27,930 nt of DNA from Parasitella parasitica (lineage: Eukaryota > Mucoromycota > Mucoromycetes > Mucorales > Mucoraceae): contig MU619431.1 in the NCBI GenBank assembly GCA_025201805.1, positions 6,738 through 34,667 on the forward strand, given 5' to 3'. A program made the translations under genes and the position numbers. The notes under the pieces were generated by a model. The model was not told the origin of the DNA. It was given only the letters and a program-made list of their open reading frames with translations, and ran no database searches. Shown here piece after piece: positions 13,297 through 23,850 of this stretch (positions are counted from its first letter, which is position 1; every line of letters starts with the position of its first letter).

Positions 13297-13494
13297 TAAA
13301 TATATGAGCACCATATTCGAATCACTCAAAGACGCTGTGTCATAACATTAATTTATTGGCTCTTCACGTTTGCTTACTAACCTGATACACACATTTCAGC
13401 GGAGAAAACAAGCTATAATTCATATCAATGTTATAAGGGTATAAATTATCTGGCTTTCTTTCCTTTTCACAATAGTCAAATACCTGCATTAATA

Positions 13495-15918
13495 ATGGCC
13501 GAGCAATTCAAGGTATACGAAAAGTTCAAAAACTACCCTTGGGAATCCGACAAGGTTTTCCAGCAAGGTCTCGAGAGTATTGTGAGCCAGCTTCCTGCAA
13601 CTTTACCTGCAATAAAACAAGACAAGTTAGAGACAGATTTACTACAGGATGCTCGACTCTTGCAAGCCAAACATTTCTATTTTACCAGGTACATATATAT
13701 GCTTATATATATATGTCTAATCAAGTACTTTTGACATTGGGAAACTCACAATTCATTAGGTTCCAGCAAAACTTTGATTTGAATGAGTATCTGGAATACG
13801 AGGCAGAGAAAATTGATAGAAAATTGAATGAGCAACAACAGGAAGAATTATTCAATCAAATCCAGGCTTATGACTATGATGGCGATGTTGACTATACCAA
13901 CGGTTTACCTAACATTATTCATGGTTGGCTCGACCAGCAATCACAAACTGGGTTATGGAACAAGGAGAGATTGGAAATGGAGTTTTTGAAAGCAAAAGCA
14001 TTTTACTACAATGCGTAAGTCTGGATTCATAAAATGCCGTATAAAAAACAAAGCAACAAACTGATAATTAGTGCGCATATAGTCGTATTAAAAGCTTTGA
14101 CATAGTCGCATTTTTCAATTGGAAATCCAAGAAGGATGAAGCAAATGCGCCTGTGTGTCCGTTTGCCAATCTATGGCAAAACCAATACAAAAGTAAATAA
14201 TCTTGGATATATTGTATGGGTCTATATGCTGACATCTCGAATATAGCTGGGCCTGTAGACCAAGTAAATGGCTCTTCTTTTGTTGTATTTGATAAACCAA
14301 AGAGTAAAGGAGCTGGGACATTGACATTGTCATCACCCAAAAGCAAAAATGTCTACTCGGTTGGCCGACTAGCGGAATATGCTTCTGCCCTTCAAGATGG
14401 CCAAAGCGATGAGCAGGTAACATCTTTTTTCATTACGGCAACGGTAGCGGACAGAAGTAGTCCTTTCGACAAGGCTGAGCGTATCGAGACAAGAGATACA
14501 AAAGTGATTAGTTCTGGCTTGGCTTATGACAAAACCTCGAGCTTGGCGTCTGGCTCTAATGATTTACGACAGGTTTCGCTACAAAAATTGGCCAGCAGCT
14601 ATTACGACCTTGTGCGCTACATAATAGCACAGCGCAAAGATCCTAAACTGGCTGTAACCTTTTCAAATGGCCAAATACCTCTGAATGCCGTATATTTAAC
14701 ACTGGGTCTGGGCTTTATGCGTGTGATAACTGAACACACACTGCTTGATTTCACATTGACGCTATCAGACGCACCTATACCTCCTCTGTTACTGCTTTCC
14801 ATGGCTCGTGCGCGTACGTCCACCGTGGCAAAACCCTTACCTAAAGGCCTTGAACTGTACCTTGCTTTAACTGCTCCAGAGTATGCCAAACTAAGAGGCC
14901 CTGAAATTCTGCGTCTAGGCTTAGCAGATGTTTTTGTTCCAGAAGCTAAATTGAGCGATGCATTTGAAACCGCTAAGAAAATGGCCGTTTGCCCTGCTCC
15001 CGATACGAACGCAGCCGTTCAGTTGGCTTTGGCCATCCATCATACTTATGCTGGTCCAAACCGTTTGCAAGTCTGGGAGGATCAAATTGAGCAAGTGTTT
15101 GGGGTAAGTGTCTGGCTTTGAAAGGCTAGTATATGGCTTATGTGCATATGTACTCAACGATTGTTTAATCATGTACATCTAAGGCTGCTGAATCATTCAG
15201 TAATCTCAAGGATCGTTTAGAGGCAGTAGATAGTATCTGGAGTAGAACCATCTTGAACCACTGGAATACTCTTCCTACTTCACTGCTCAATGTTGTATTC
15301 AAAGCGGTTGACATGTGTAAGGATAAACCACCATTTGATGTTTTAGCACTTGAACAAAAGCTCAATGCAAAATGGCGTCAAACTGAGGATTATAACGAAT
15401 GGTCAAGGTCGAAAAATGAATGGATCTCTGACGAAAGTCAAATCGATGCCATTGTTGATTCTTACTTCCAGGATCTCAAGCTTCCGGCTATTTCTGACGA
15501 GGCTGCTGCTGTTTATGAAGCGCCTCAAGAAACCGAACAAGAGTTGGCTCCGGCTATGTGTCCTGTAACGGGACAGATATCCTCGGCTACTACCGCATGT
15601 CCTGCATTTGCTGCTGCTGCTGCTGTGTGCCCCGTAACTGGGCAGACATCGTCTAGTACTGCTACGTGTCCTGTTTCCACAACTGATACTAATACAAATG
15701 TCTCTGCTGCTGCTGCATGTCCAGTTACAGGTAAACGTGCTGATAACTCTGCAAATGATGAAAGTAAATGCCCTTTTAGCGACTCTCATACTGCTGAGAA
15801 ACCTGAAAAGATGTTATCTGCTGGCGGATGCCCGTTTTCAAAAGACCAGCAAATAGAATTGATGAGCAAAGTTTCTTGTCCTGATACTGGAACTAGGAGA
15901 CACTCTCTCGTTAATTAA
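13495..15918 (+). CDS. Enoyl-CoA hydratase-like fusion protein with Cys-Pro repeat tail
   Basis: Exons 13495-13688, 13760-14014, 14083-14192, 14247-15103 and 15184-15918 give 716 residues. Residues 1 to about 180 form a module starting with FKNYPWESDKVFQQGLESIV and AKHFYFTRFQQNFDLNEYLE, reminiscent of short fungal domains in peroxisomal Pex14-like/KPWE proteins (tentative). About 200-560 resembles the crotonase fold, especially 3-hydroxyisobutyryl-CoA hydrolase-like members: LTLGLGFMRVITEH and PLPKGLELYLALTAPEYAKLRGPEILRLGLADVFVP (split here only by position), then a helical C-terminal part (SIWSRTILNHWNTLP). From residue 597 the tail holds eight Cys-Pro motifs (CPVTG, CPFS types) among Ala/Ser/Thr; two more Cys-Pro pairs lie near residues 175 and 435. 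The usual catalytic N-terminal half of the crotonase fold is hard to recognise, so enzymatic activity is uncertain. No C-terminal peroxisomal PTS1 tripeptide is present (ends LVN). Confidence 0.7.
15555..15900 (+). repeat. Cys-Pro repeat tail encoded in exon 5
   Basis: Eight CP dipeptides in about 115 residues: MCPVTG, ACPAFA, VCPVTG, TCPVST, ACPVTG, KCPFSD, GCPFSK, SCPDTG. The DNA units are imperfect, so the repetition is at protein level. Cys-Pro is the core of heme-regulatory motifs; heme or metal binding is an inference only. Confidence 0.7.
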
Positions 15919-16137
15919 CACTAATATCAATAAAATTAATAGTTATGCTTACGCAAGTTTGTATATCCAGATATGCGTATTGAACAAAACTGTTGCTAAT
16001 CCCAGGTTATTTTCAACGGTTAATGAGCGTAGACACAAAATATATTTGATAGAATAATGTTAATGTTAAACATGCTTTTGTATAATTTTAATGAAATAAT
16101 GTATTTAAAATGCAAATGATGATTAGAGTCAGCTAAT

Positions 16138-17740
16138 TTAAGGAGCAATCAAGACACGGACAGTGTTGGTATTACCAAGACCACCCTTCCAGCCTTGGAC
16201 AATGACAACAGGTTCGTTGGACTTAACAAGGCCAGCCTCTTTACCTTGTTGGATACCCCACTTGATGCGAGACTCGACATCTTCGTCCCACTTGGTGGCA
16301 ACATCACCCTTGTAAACAAATGGGAAGACACCACGGTGGAGATGAGATTGACGAGCAGTTTGTTCATCACGAGTGACAAGAATAATAGGTTGAGATGGTC
16401 TGTATTTGGATGCAAGACGAGCAGAGTGGCCAGATTTAGAGAGGACAATGATGGCAGATGCGTTATTCTCTTGAGCACATGCTACACTGCTCATAGCAAT
16501 GGTTTCTGTAGTATCAGTGGGCCATGAGGTCAAGCTACGGATTTGGTTGAAGAGGGGGTTATAGCAGATGACAGATTCAGCAAGTTCACAAGTGGAGGCC
16601 ATGGTAGAAACAGCCTCAAGAGGATAATCACCCTTGGCGGTTTCACCAGAAAGCATGACGAGATCAGCACCATCGAGAACAGCATTGGCAACATCAGAGA
16701 CTTCAGCACGAGTAGGACGAGGGTTAAAGGTCATGGATTCGAGCATTTGAGTAGCGCAGGCAACAGGCTTGCCGACCAAGTTACACTTGGCAATCATCAT
16801 CTTTTGGGCAATGAAGACACGTTCGCAAGGAATTTCAATACCCATATCGCCACGAGCAATCATAACACCGTCAGTCTCGGCAAGGATTTCGTCAAAGTTC
16901 TGGATACCCTGATGGTTCTCGATCTTACAGATGATTTTGACATTCTTTCCTTTGTCGCCGAGAACGCGACGGATATCCTTGACGTCCTGGGCACGACGAA
17001 TGAAAGAGGCAAAGATCATGTCGACACCATTCTCAACACCAAAGCGAAGATCGTTCTTGTCTTTTTCGGAAAGAGCGGGAAGATCGACGGCAGTCTTGGG
17101 AAGGTTAACGCCCTTCTTGGAGCAGATCTTTCCGTTGTTTTGAGCCTCAACACGGACGAAATCATCACCCTTGGAGAGAACCTTGAAAGAGAGGACACCG
17201 TCATCAACATAAATGTTCTTGCCAACTTCAATAACCTTGGGCAAGTTCTTGTAATCAACATACATGTTGTCACCATCACAAGCATTAGCGTACTTGTCGT
17301 TGGTGGTGATGTTCATTTGATGGCCCTTCTTGATGGGGACTTCAGTGTCGTTGAGCATCAAACCAGTACGGATCTCAGGACCCTTGGTATCCAAAGCAAT
17401 GGCAATGACTTTATCAGGGCGTGCTAATAGGTAGAGGTTTGATGGTTAGTTGTCTGTGAAAATCACGCTTCACTTGTACATTACCAGCAGCAGCAGCGCG
17501 AGCGTTATCGAGGACAGATTTGTGGTACTCATAATCACCATGAGAAAAGTTCATACGGACAATATTCATACCAGCATCAATCAATGCAGTGAGCTTCTCA
17601 ACAGGCTTGGTCTTGGGACCAATGGTACAGATGATGGAAGTCTTGCGGGTGGCCTTGGGTTGGACATCAACATCCATGCTGGAGATCCATTGCATGGGGA
17701 ATTGAACTTGAGATTGAGCTTGCTTGTTATCGGTAAACAT
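16138..17740 (-). CDS. Pyruvate kinase
   Basis: On the minus strand, exons 17740-17485 and 17423-16138 (61-base intron) encode 513 residues, the normal size. The enzyme transfers phosphate from phosphoenolpyruvate to ADP, the last glycolytic step, in the cytosol. Motifs seen in order: [33 protein letters not shown] (substrate Arg and metal/K+ site), [10 protein letters not shown], the B-domain DDGVLSF, the signature [10 protein letters not shown] with catalytic Lys, [33 protein letters not shown], and a C-terminal allosteric domain ([30 protein letters not shown]). The phase-1 junction restores [18 protein letters not shown]. The strand opposite carries long open frames that are shadows of this codon-biased gene. 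It is convergent with the Cys-Pro fusion gene, 219 bases apart. Confidence 0.97.
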
Positions 17741-19278
17741 TTTGTTGATTTAGATGATAGTCAAGAGAAAAAAGACGAGCAAAAGGATTCTGCTGCAACG
17801 ATAAAATATAGCCAAAAAATTCCGCGTGTAAGACATCTTATCTCTACCACAGGGGTTTTACATCAAACTACTGTAATAATAACAAAAGTTTCAATTCAAT
17901 CTCCAACTAATCATACGATGGTGAACAAACGAGTCGCTCATAATGAAGATTTTCTTAATCTGCAATATCAGTGCAATGCTATTGATTGTGTAACTGCAAC
18001 AATTGGGAAAAAGCCAAATAAAAATGGGTAAAATTACAATGTCTTCAATTGTTGTTATTGTTGTTGGTAATCATCTTGCAACGAGCCAAATCCCGAAACC
18101 ACTTGATTTATTATGATCCAACATATAAGGTTTTACTTTTATTTCAAATGTTGTGTCAAATGTTGTTATTGTGCGGACTCACGGAGTTCAGCAACAAGCT
18201 AAACCCACTTACTTATCCGATCAAAACGGTGCTCTTATCCGATCAAAAACATAAGAAAACGTGGTTCATGAAAATCTAACTTCTAAATAAAGTATTCTGA
18301 ATTGAAAAGTACCTTGTCATGTATATATGAAGCTTTACTAATACAAAGCATTCCAATGAAAATAAAACAAATGCCATTTAAAATGATAAAACCTAAAAGA
18401 TTTAGTAAGATTACATAAAGCATCCAAACAGCAGATCTAGCGATTGATACGATATATCATATTTACATTGCGACACAATTGAATCATCGGCAGTTCAATG
18501 AGATGGCTCTGATAATATTGTTTTGCACTATTCTGCTTGGATTTCAGACGAAGTTGGTTCTTTGTATAGCTTATCTTTTTCGGATGAAATTAGACAACAG
18601 AATATTAAAGCTGTGAAATGAACAAAAGCTTATGTTTAGACTTACTTGTAATGCATTAGTAACAATGAAATTTCTGCTGAAGACTTCTTCTATGACCAAC
18701 CTAAACAGAAAGCGAGATTGCCGTTATATTTTTTAGCTGCATACCTCGTTGCCAAATTTCGCATGAGGGGGGTATAAGGAAAAATCGACGATTTACACAA
18801 TGCCATTTTCAAGTTTTTTACTATGTTATGTACTTATGAAAAATGTAGGCAAAAGTACCCTCTTTAATGTAATTATTCGGTTTGGTTTGTTTTCATTACA
18901 GGTTTTGGGTTTATCTTACAAAAACGAGTTTAGTTTTTTGCTGTTTATGAGAATTCCTTTCGGTTGTGTTATCGGAAAAAAAATATAGTATTATAAACCA
19001 ACAAATAACAAATGTGAGACATTTGATAAGTTGAGTACAATTTATATGTGGGTCGGAAAACCTGAGGCAGGCAATTAATTGAACTTATTCAAGAAGAAAC
19101 TTCAATAAGTCGACTTATTTGAAGGTTGGGAAACCTGTAATAAATTTATTAGTTTATATAGCAGATGATATATGATGCCTCATATATTTTTGCATTATAT
19201 ACTATATTTTTGCTATCTAACTATAACTTTATACATCACAAAGAAAACCTAATATATTGTGTAAAAGAATTTTATTAT
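17741..19278. other. Gene-poor region between pyruvate kinase and the Crypton remnant
   Basis: About 1.5 kb. The first 100-150 bases form the pyruvate kinase promoter (a minus-strand TATATTTTAT lies near 17802-17811). The rest is AT-rich with no supportable gene. A 15-base direct repeat, CTTATCCGATCAAAA, occurs at about 18212 and 18234. Open frames here are short and without convincing motifs. Confidence 0.6.
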
Positions 19279-20074
19279 TTAGAGTAATGTAAAAATTAAA
19301 TCACTATTTTTGGAAAGGTAATTTAATGATTTTTTGTTTCTAACTCGTAGCATTTCTGCTCTTCTAACAGCATCCAAGACAGTTATCCCTTCAACAGCAG
19401 CATAGTCTTCGCAAGCCTTGATAATTTTACGTCTTCCCATGTATAAACTTTTGTGGCTAGAGCACCAACCTGGACGATTTGCATTCATATAAACTACTGA
19501 ATGTTTACCACCTAAACCTTCAGTCCATTCCCTGTACAAATCAGTCAATGTATAAACATTTGTACTCAACCTGTAAGATGCAGAAGATGAAGGTCTAGGC
19601 GTTTCTTGTGTGGTTGACTGAACTTCAGTAGTAGTATTTGTAGTAGTATCGGTGCTAAACGTTCGTATAGATGCGCTAGGTAGAATGCTACTACTAGAAC
19701 CTTGTTGTGGCCATTCAATATTTATTTGCAATGGTGCTCTCCCAGTTGAAATGTTAGAGATGTCACTTGTTAATTTTTTTACTATATCTGAAAGCTTCTC
19801 GTATGACATTCTACTATTCTCTTCAATGTTTGCTAGCTTGCGTTCAATTAAAGGTACAACTCGTTGTAACATTATATTCTCTTGATTTTCCTCAGCTTGA
19901 GAAGAAATTTCTAACTGCCTACATAAAAAAAAATATTAGAATCAAAACTGTTGTACAATTCAATATTAAAGCAGCACCTTTTGAATTGAATGTATTCTGG
20001 GTCGTAGAAAAGCTCATGCTTCCATACTGGATGATCTGGTGTGATTTTTTGCATAAATACCGAATCTTGAAAAT
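19279..20074 (-). pseudogene. 3' part of the Crypton recombinase gene (GCR1_C-type domain)
   Basis: This open frame has one intron (junction KR|QLEISSQAEENQE). It encodes YWNYESHFQDSVFMQKITPD and HPVWKHELFYDPEYIQFKR, a coiled-coil-like stretch (MLQRVVPLIERKLANIEENS), a Ser/Thr-rich linker, and a C-terminal domain with W, GLGG and RRK residues typical of GCR1_C in Cryptons. The stop is at 19279. It is separated from the recombinase core by a one-base frame change near 20105. It might have been kept as a separate short DNA-binding ORF, but decay is simpler. Confidence 0.65.
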
Positions 20075-20848
20075 GTGATTCGTAATTCCAATAGCAGATT
20101 AAGGAATCCTTCAGCAGAAACTGTTTGCTCTGCACGTCCTTCATGTATTTTACTTAACCACATACTTGCTTCTGGAAAAACCTTTGACTGTAAATCCTCA
20201 GAAGGTGTTGTTGCATTACGAGGAAGATGAAAAGTCCCCCTTTGGGGAAACCCAGCTAAGCTTCTCATAATACCACGAGGTAGTCCTGTAAGATACGCAC
20301 CATTCATTGAAGAATTGTTCCATCGACCCATGCGCCTAAAGTCAGATTCTTCGACACCTTGTAAATCCGCCATTCTGGCAGCAGCACCACGATTTACATG
20401 TGTCTTTTTGGATGAAGTAATCCTGCATGCCTTAAAAGCCTTATCAATAGCGCTCAGATGGCTATGATAAGCCCATTCTACTGTTGGATCCTGAGTGTGT
20501 TTCAGAGCCTTGACATTAAACCAGTTTTTTGATTGTTCAAAATTTGGAAACGTTCGATATGGAATTGTGCAAATAGATACACTCCAAGCATCATAAATGG
20601 GCAGATCTCTACTCTTGCGTTACGTAAACATGCTCCAATCTCCAGTCTACCAAATTTATTTGTTTTTCCTTGACGCATAACAAGTATCATCGCAGGGCAA
20701 CGACCTGAGCCTTCACCTTCGATACTGACTACTTGTAAGTCAGGTAGCTCTGCTTTTCTAGCAGATTCACCACGTAAAAGACAAAAATGGGACAACAAGA
20801 ATGAGAGCGAATTGCGTAGATCTTTGATTGTTTTTTGATTAAAATATT
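19279..20848 (-). mobile_element. Degenerate Crypton element: tyrosine recombinase with GCR1_C-type domain
   Basis: Read on the minus strand, the pieces follow the order of a fungal Crypton protein. First comes LRNSLSFLLSHFCLLRGESA, the region with the first catalytic Arg. It is followed by TFPNFEQSKNWFNVKALKH, then KKTHVNRGAAARMADLQGVE (the His-x-x-Arg pair), then MGRWNNSSMNGAYLTGLPRG (the expected nucleophile Tyr) and AGFPQRGTFHLPR. The last unit, NVYTLTDLYREWTEGLGG to AVRRAEMLRVRNKKS, is a GCR1_C/Myb-like DNA-binding domain. An intact GT-AG intron lies at about 19918-19978. The frame is broken near 20555 and again near 20105, and the N-terminus is missing (in-frame stop around 20855), so it is not functional as it stands. 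Cryptons cut and paste DNA with a tyrosine recombinase and lack terminal inverted repeats; the element ends could not be placed. Confidence 0.85.
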
Positions 20849-21187
20849 AAGCAGTGATGCTAGCTATTTGATCTGTTGTTGTATAGCCATCCATAATAGT
20901 ACCTACACCTCTATCTTCACAATTTATTTTTTTAGTTTCTTCTTCTTCTCTTTTGACGTCCCCACAAATGAACAAGTGCAGCACCGTACTAATCCAATAA
21001 AGAAAACTTTATCAAGCGAGCCGGAGATTCTTCACCTTCATTAACTCTTATTTATTATGCATTTCTCCGGTTCGAACCGTAGTATTCTTGCCGGATATTT
21101 TCCTTCTCCATGTGGAGGAGGGATGGCCGTAGAAAGTCGTGCAAGTCAAGAGTTGTTCACTACTCCCCCTCTTTCATCATACATACA
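20849..21187. other. Promoter region of eL36
   Basis: About 340 bases between the Crypton remnant and the eL36 ATG. It has a T/C-rich tract (20925-20958) and the 12-base perfect palindrome CGGTTCGAACCG (21068-21079). Upstream ATGs at 21057 and 21095 open short frames only. Confidence 0.5.
21068..21079. promoter_or_regulatory. CGG-N6-CCG palindrome upstream of eL36
   Basis: CGGTTCGAACCG is its own reverse complement and lies 109 bases before the eL36 ATG. The CGG/CCG half-sites spaced by six bases fit the general pattern bound by fungal Zn2Cys6 transcription factors. It also contains a B-box-like GGTTCGAACC, but there is no tRNA around it. Confidence 0.35.
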
Positions 21188-21815
21188 ATGGTTGCATCCA
21201 AGTCAGGAATTGCTGTTGGTCTCAACAAGGGCCACATCACTGCTCGTCGTGAACTTAAGGCTAAGCCTTCTAACAAGATTGGTGTATGTATATACTCGAT
21301 GAATAGATGGATGATGTATCGAAATATGGACATGGATGTGGAAATGCAAGATGAAGGAAATACACTGAATTTGACGTTTTCTTTGAAACCAGAATATAAA
21401 CTCGTTTATATACAGATTCGAATTATACACGCAATTTTCACAATGTATTTCCCTTCTAACTGTCATCTACACTTCTGTTTCGTATATCGAAGACATTTAC
21501 AATATTGTAAAAAATGCATACTAATAATGTACACTCGCTTATTAGGCCGCTTCCAAGCGTACCGTCTTTGTCAAGAGCGTCATTCGTGAAGTTGCTGGTT
21601 ATGCTCCTTATGAGCGTCGTCTTATGGAATTGATCAAGAACTCCAGAGATAAGCGTGCTAAAAAGCTCTGTAAGAGCAAGGTAAGCCACTACAATACGAT
21701 ATTATGGATAATTGTATTGACAGAAATTGTGAATTCATAGCTCGGTTCTTTCCTTCGTGCCAAGAAGAAGGTCGAGGAACTCCAAGGTGTCATTGCTGCT
21801 TCTCGTCGTCATTAA
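21188..21815 (+). CDS. RPL36: 60S ribosomal protein eL36
   Basis: Exons 21188-21283, 21546-21680 and 21741-21815 encode 101 residues, the normal length. The sequence [69 protein letters not shown] and [20 protein letters not shown] follows eL36 throughout. It is a structural component of the large ribosomal subunit. The first intron is 262 bases, four to five times longer than others in the window; the second is 60 bases. Codon choice is biased (CGT, AAG, GTC), as expected for a highly expressed gene. Confidence 0.97.
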
Positions 21816-22115
21816 ATTCTGTAGTTCGCTTTGGAAGAAATTACTATTCTGAATAAAAAAACACCCATTGTGTCTATATATGCATATATTTATGTTATAG
21901 TGTACAGTTGGTAGAAGCTAGTTATTTTTTTTCTCAAAGAACATTACTTCCCTCATGTCTGTCCACTTACTCGTCTCTTCTCAATTGTACGTTGCATCAC
22001 AAATAGGGTAACTGTGACCGTGCGACACTAAGTCCATCTTCCACCAATTTACAAATATAGCCTTTATCCTTCTTTTCTTTTTCACTCCTTTCGTATTGAT
22101 ATACACATCATAAAC
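21816..22115. other. Intergenic spacer between eL36 and End3
   Basis: About 300 bases with no gene: the eL36 3' end (AATAAA at about 21853) and a pyrimidine-rich leader before the End3 ATG. Confidence 0.5.
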
Positions 22116-23646
22116 ATGAGTGCTATAACTCAGGCTGAACGACAAAAATATGCCGAGATTTTTCAAGCAAGAGGCCAAGTGAATGGCTACATGTCTGGTA
22201 GTGTTTGTTTATGCCATGTGTTATGAAATACTAATATCTGGATAGGTGCTACTGCTCGCGACGTCCTCTTAAACTCCAATTTACCACCTAATCGTTTGGA
22301 GCGTATCTGGTAATGGCAGATGAGCATAAGCTTGATTACAAGTGTCTAACTTTTTTGTTCGAAGGGATCTTTCGGATATTGATAAGGATGGCAGCCTCGA
22401 TTTGGAAGAATTCTGTATCGCAATGCATCTCACTTTCAACTGTATTAATGGCAATGAAGCGCCTATCTCCCTTCCTCCTTCTTTGATACCCGCCAATAAA
22501 GTCCACCTTCTACCGCAACAACAGTATGCTCAACCCACTGGTTATCAACAAGCTCAACCCACTGGCTACCAACAAGCTCAACCTACAGGTTACCAAGGAT
22601 ATCAGCAAGCTCAACCCACAGGTTACCAGCAAGCTAACCCTATGGGATATCAACAAACTCAGCTTACTGGCTATCCCACCGACTATCAACAGCCTCAACA
22701 AACTGGCTATTATGCGCAATCACAAGAACCTGAATTCAGCTGGGATATGACTCCTGAGGACTTGACCTCATATCAAAATATCTATTCTAAATATGCCAAT
22801 GATACGGGGAAAGTTAAATGTATGGCAATGTCAGAGACACAAAGATATTTGGTATACTGAACCAGTCTTATAGTCAGTAGGATGAATGATTTTTACGATA
22901 CATTAGGTCTTTCTCGTACAGATTTGACGAATGCATGGTAAATATACACTTTGTTATATAGCACACACTGAATTCATCTCATGTTCAGGACGTTGATCGA
23001 TGTAAATCATACGAATGCGCTTACCCAAGATCAGTGTTTGATGTTTTATCATATTCTGAATCAACGTACTCGCGGTATTCGTATTCCTAAAGATCTCCCG
23101 CCAGATCTTCATGCTGCTTTTGCTGGTGAATATGCAGCTGATTTCGGGGAACGCCCAGGATCAGGCACGGGCGCTCGTAAAGGAACAAATCAATCTATGT
23201 CAAATAGCGCCAAATTGGCGGATAGCTATGTAACCCGTCTCGGTACTGCCAGTACTACATTGAGCAGCAAGAGCACTAAAACTGGAAGTAAATACGACGA
23301 GGAGGATATGCTCAAGAGAGAATTAGCAGAGTTAAAGGAACGGGTCCAGGAAGCAGAGCGCAAAGCCAATAAGGCTAAAGAAAGCGAAAACTACGAGTCA
23401 TTCGCTTCTCGTCCTCTTCGCGATCAATTCCAAGCTCTTTACGACTACAAATTGCGCCAATTGACTGATCAAAGCGACATTGAGGATAAGGTTCGCAAAC
23501 AGGAAAGAGACATCGATGCAGCTCGTGATGCTGTTCGTCGATTAAACCGTATTGTGGATGATGTTCGCTCAAAAAAACGTGAATTGGAGTCGTTGCTAGA
23601 AGAAAGGAGATTAGAAGTGCAAAAGGCTTTACGCGCATCTGAATAA
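22116..23646 (+). CDS. END3: EH-domain endocytosis adaptor End3
   Basis: Exons 22116-22197, 22246-22309, 22365-22819, 22874-22937 and 22989-23646 join in frame to 440 residues. The first EH domain (residues 1-95) has QVNGYMSGATARDVLLNSNL, RIWDLSDIDKDGSLDLEEF (EF-hand loop) and SLPPSLIPANK. A tandem QPTGYQQA region follows (about 103-165). The second EH-like domain (about 175-265) has DWDMTPEDL-type sequence (SWDMTPEDL here), GKVKFSRMNDFYDTLGLS, NAWTLIDVNHTNAL and LNQRTRGIRIPKDLP, characteristic of End3 rather than Eps15. The C-terminus (about 320-440) is a charged coiled coil. By family knowledge End3 works with Pan1 and Sla1 at actin patches in clathrin-mediated endocytosis. The acceptor at 22873 was chosen because it restores KVKF and avoids a stop. 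The repeat insert makes it longer than the yeast protein. Confidence 0.92.
22529..22711 (+). repeat. Tandem repeat coding QPTGYQQA in End3
   Basis: Imperfect 24-base units (CAACCCACTGGTTATCAACA followed by AGCT) are repeated about four times, with degenerate copies after. They encode QPTGYQQA, then NPMGYQQT, QLTGYPTD and QQTGYYAQ. The spacing and the Thr-Gly pairs recall the QxTG phosphorylation repeats of yeast Pan1 and Sla1. Confidence 0.85.
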
Positions 23647-23850
23647 ACTATGTTTATATGCTCAATTAGTAATCACCCACAGGTGTATATAGTGCAATGG
23701 CTTTATAGGGAGCCTAAATCAAAAATGTATAACTCATTTTGATGACTTTCCATATTCTGCATGTTTATAAACTTCGAACACTTCAATAACCAAGAATTTT
23801 GCCTGATTATTGCTTCTTTTACTTTATTTTGTAAATACTATATACCTAGA

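Noticed and set aside
16543-17427. 294-codon open frame on the plus strand opposite pyruvate kinase
   Set aside because: It mirrors the codon-biased exon of pyruvate kinase; no start context, family motif or splice logic supports it.
18800-18988. 62-codon frame containing NVGKSTLFN, like a GTPase P-loop
   Set aside because: Only a single short motif; no G3 or G4 motif, no extension by splicing, and the surrounding DNA is AT-rich and non-coding in style.
21110-21589. 159-codon frame across the eL36 gene
   Set aside because: It runs through exon 1 in another frame and through intron 1; the eL36 exons explain the coding signal.
22510-22719. Minus-strand frame over the End3 repeats
   Set aside because: It is an antisense shadow of the QPTGY repeat.
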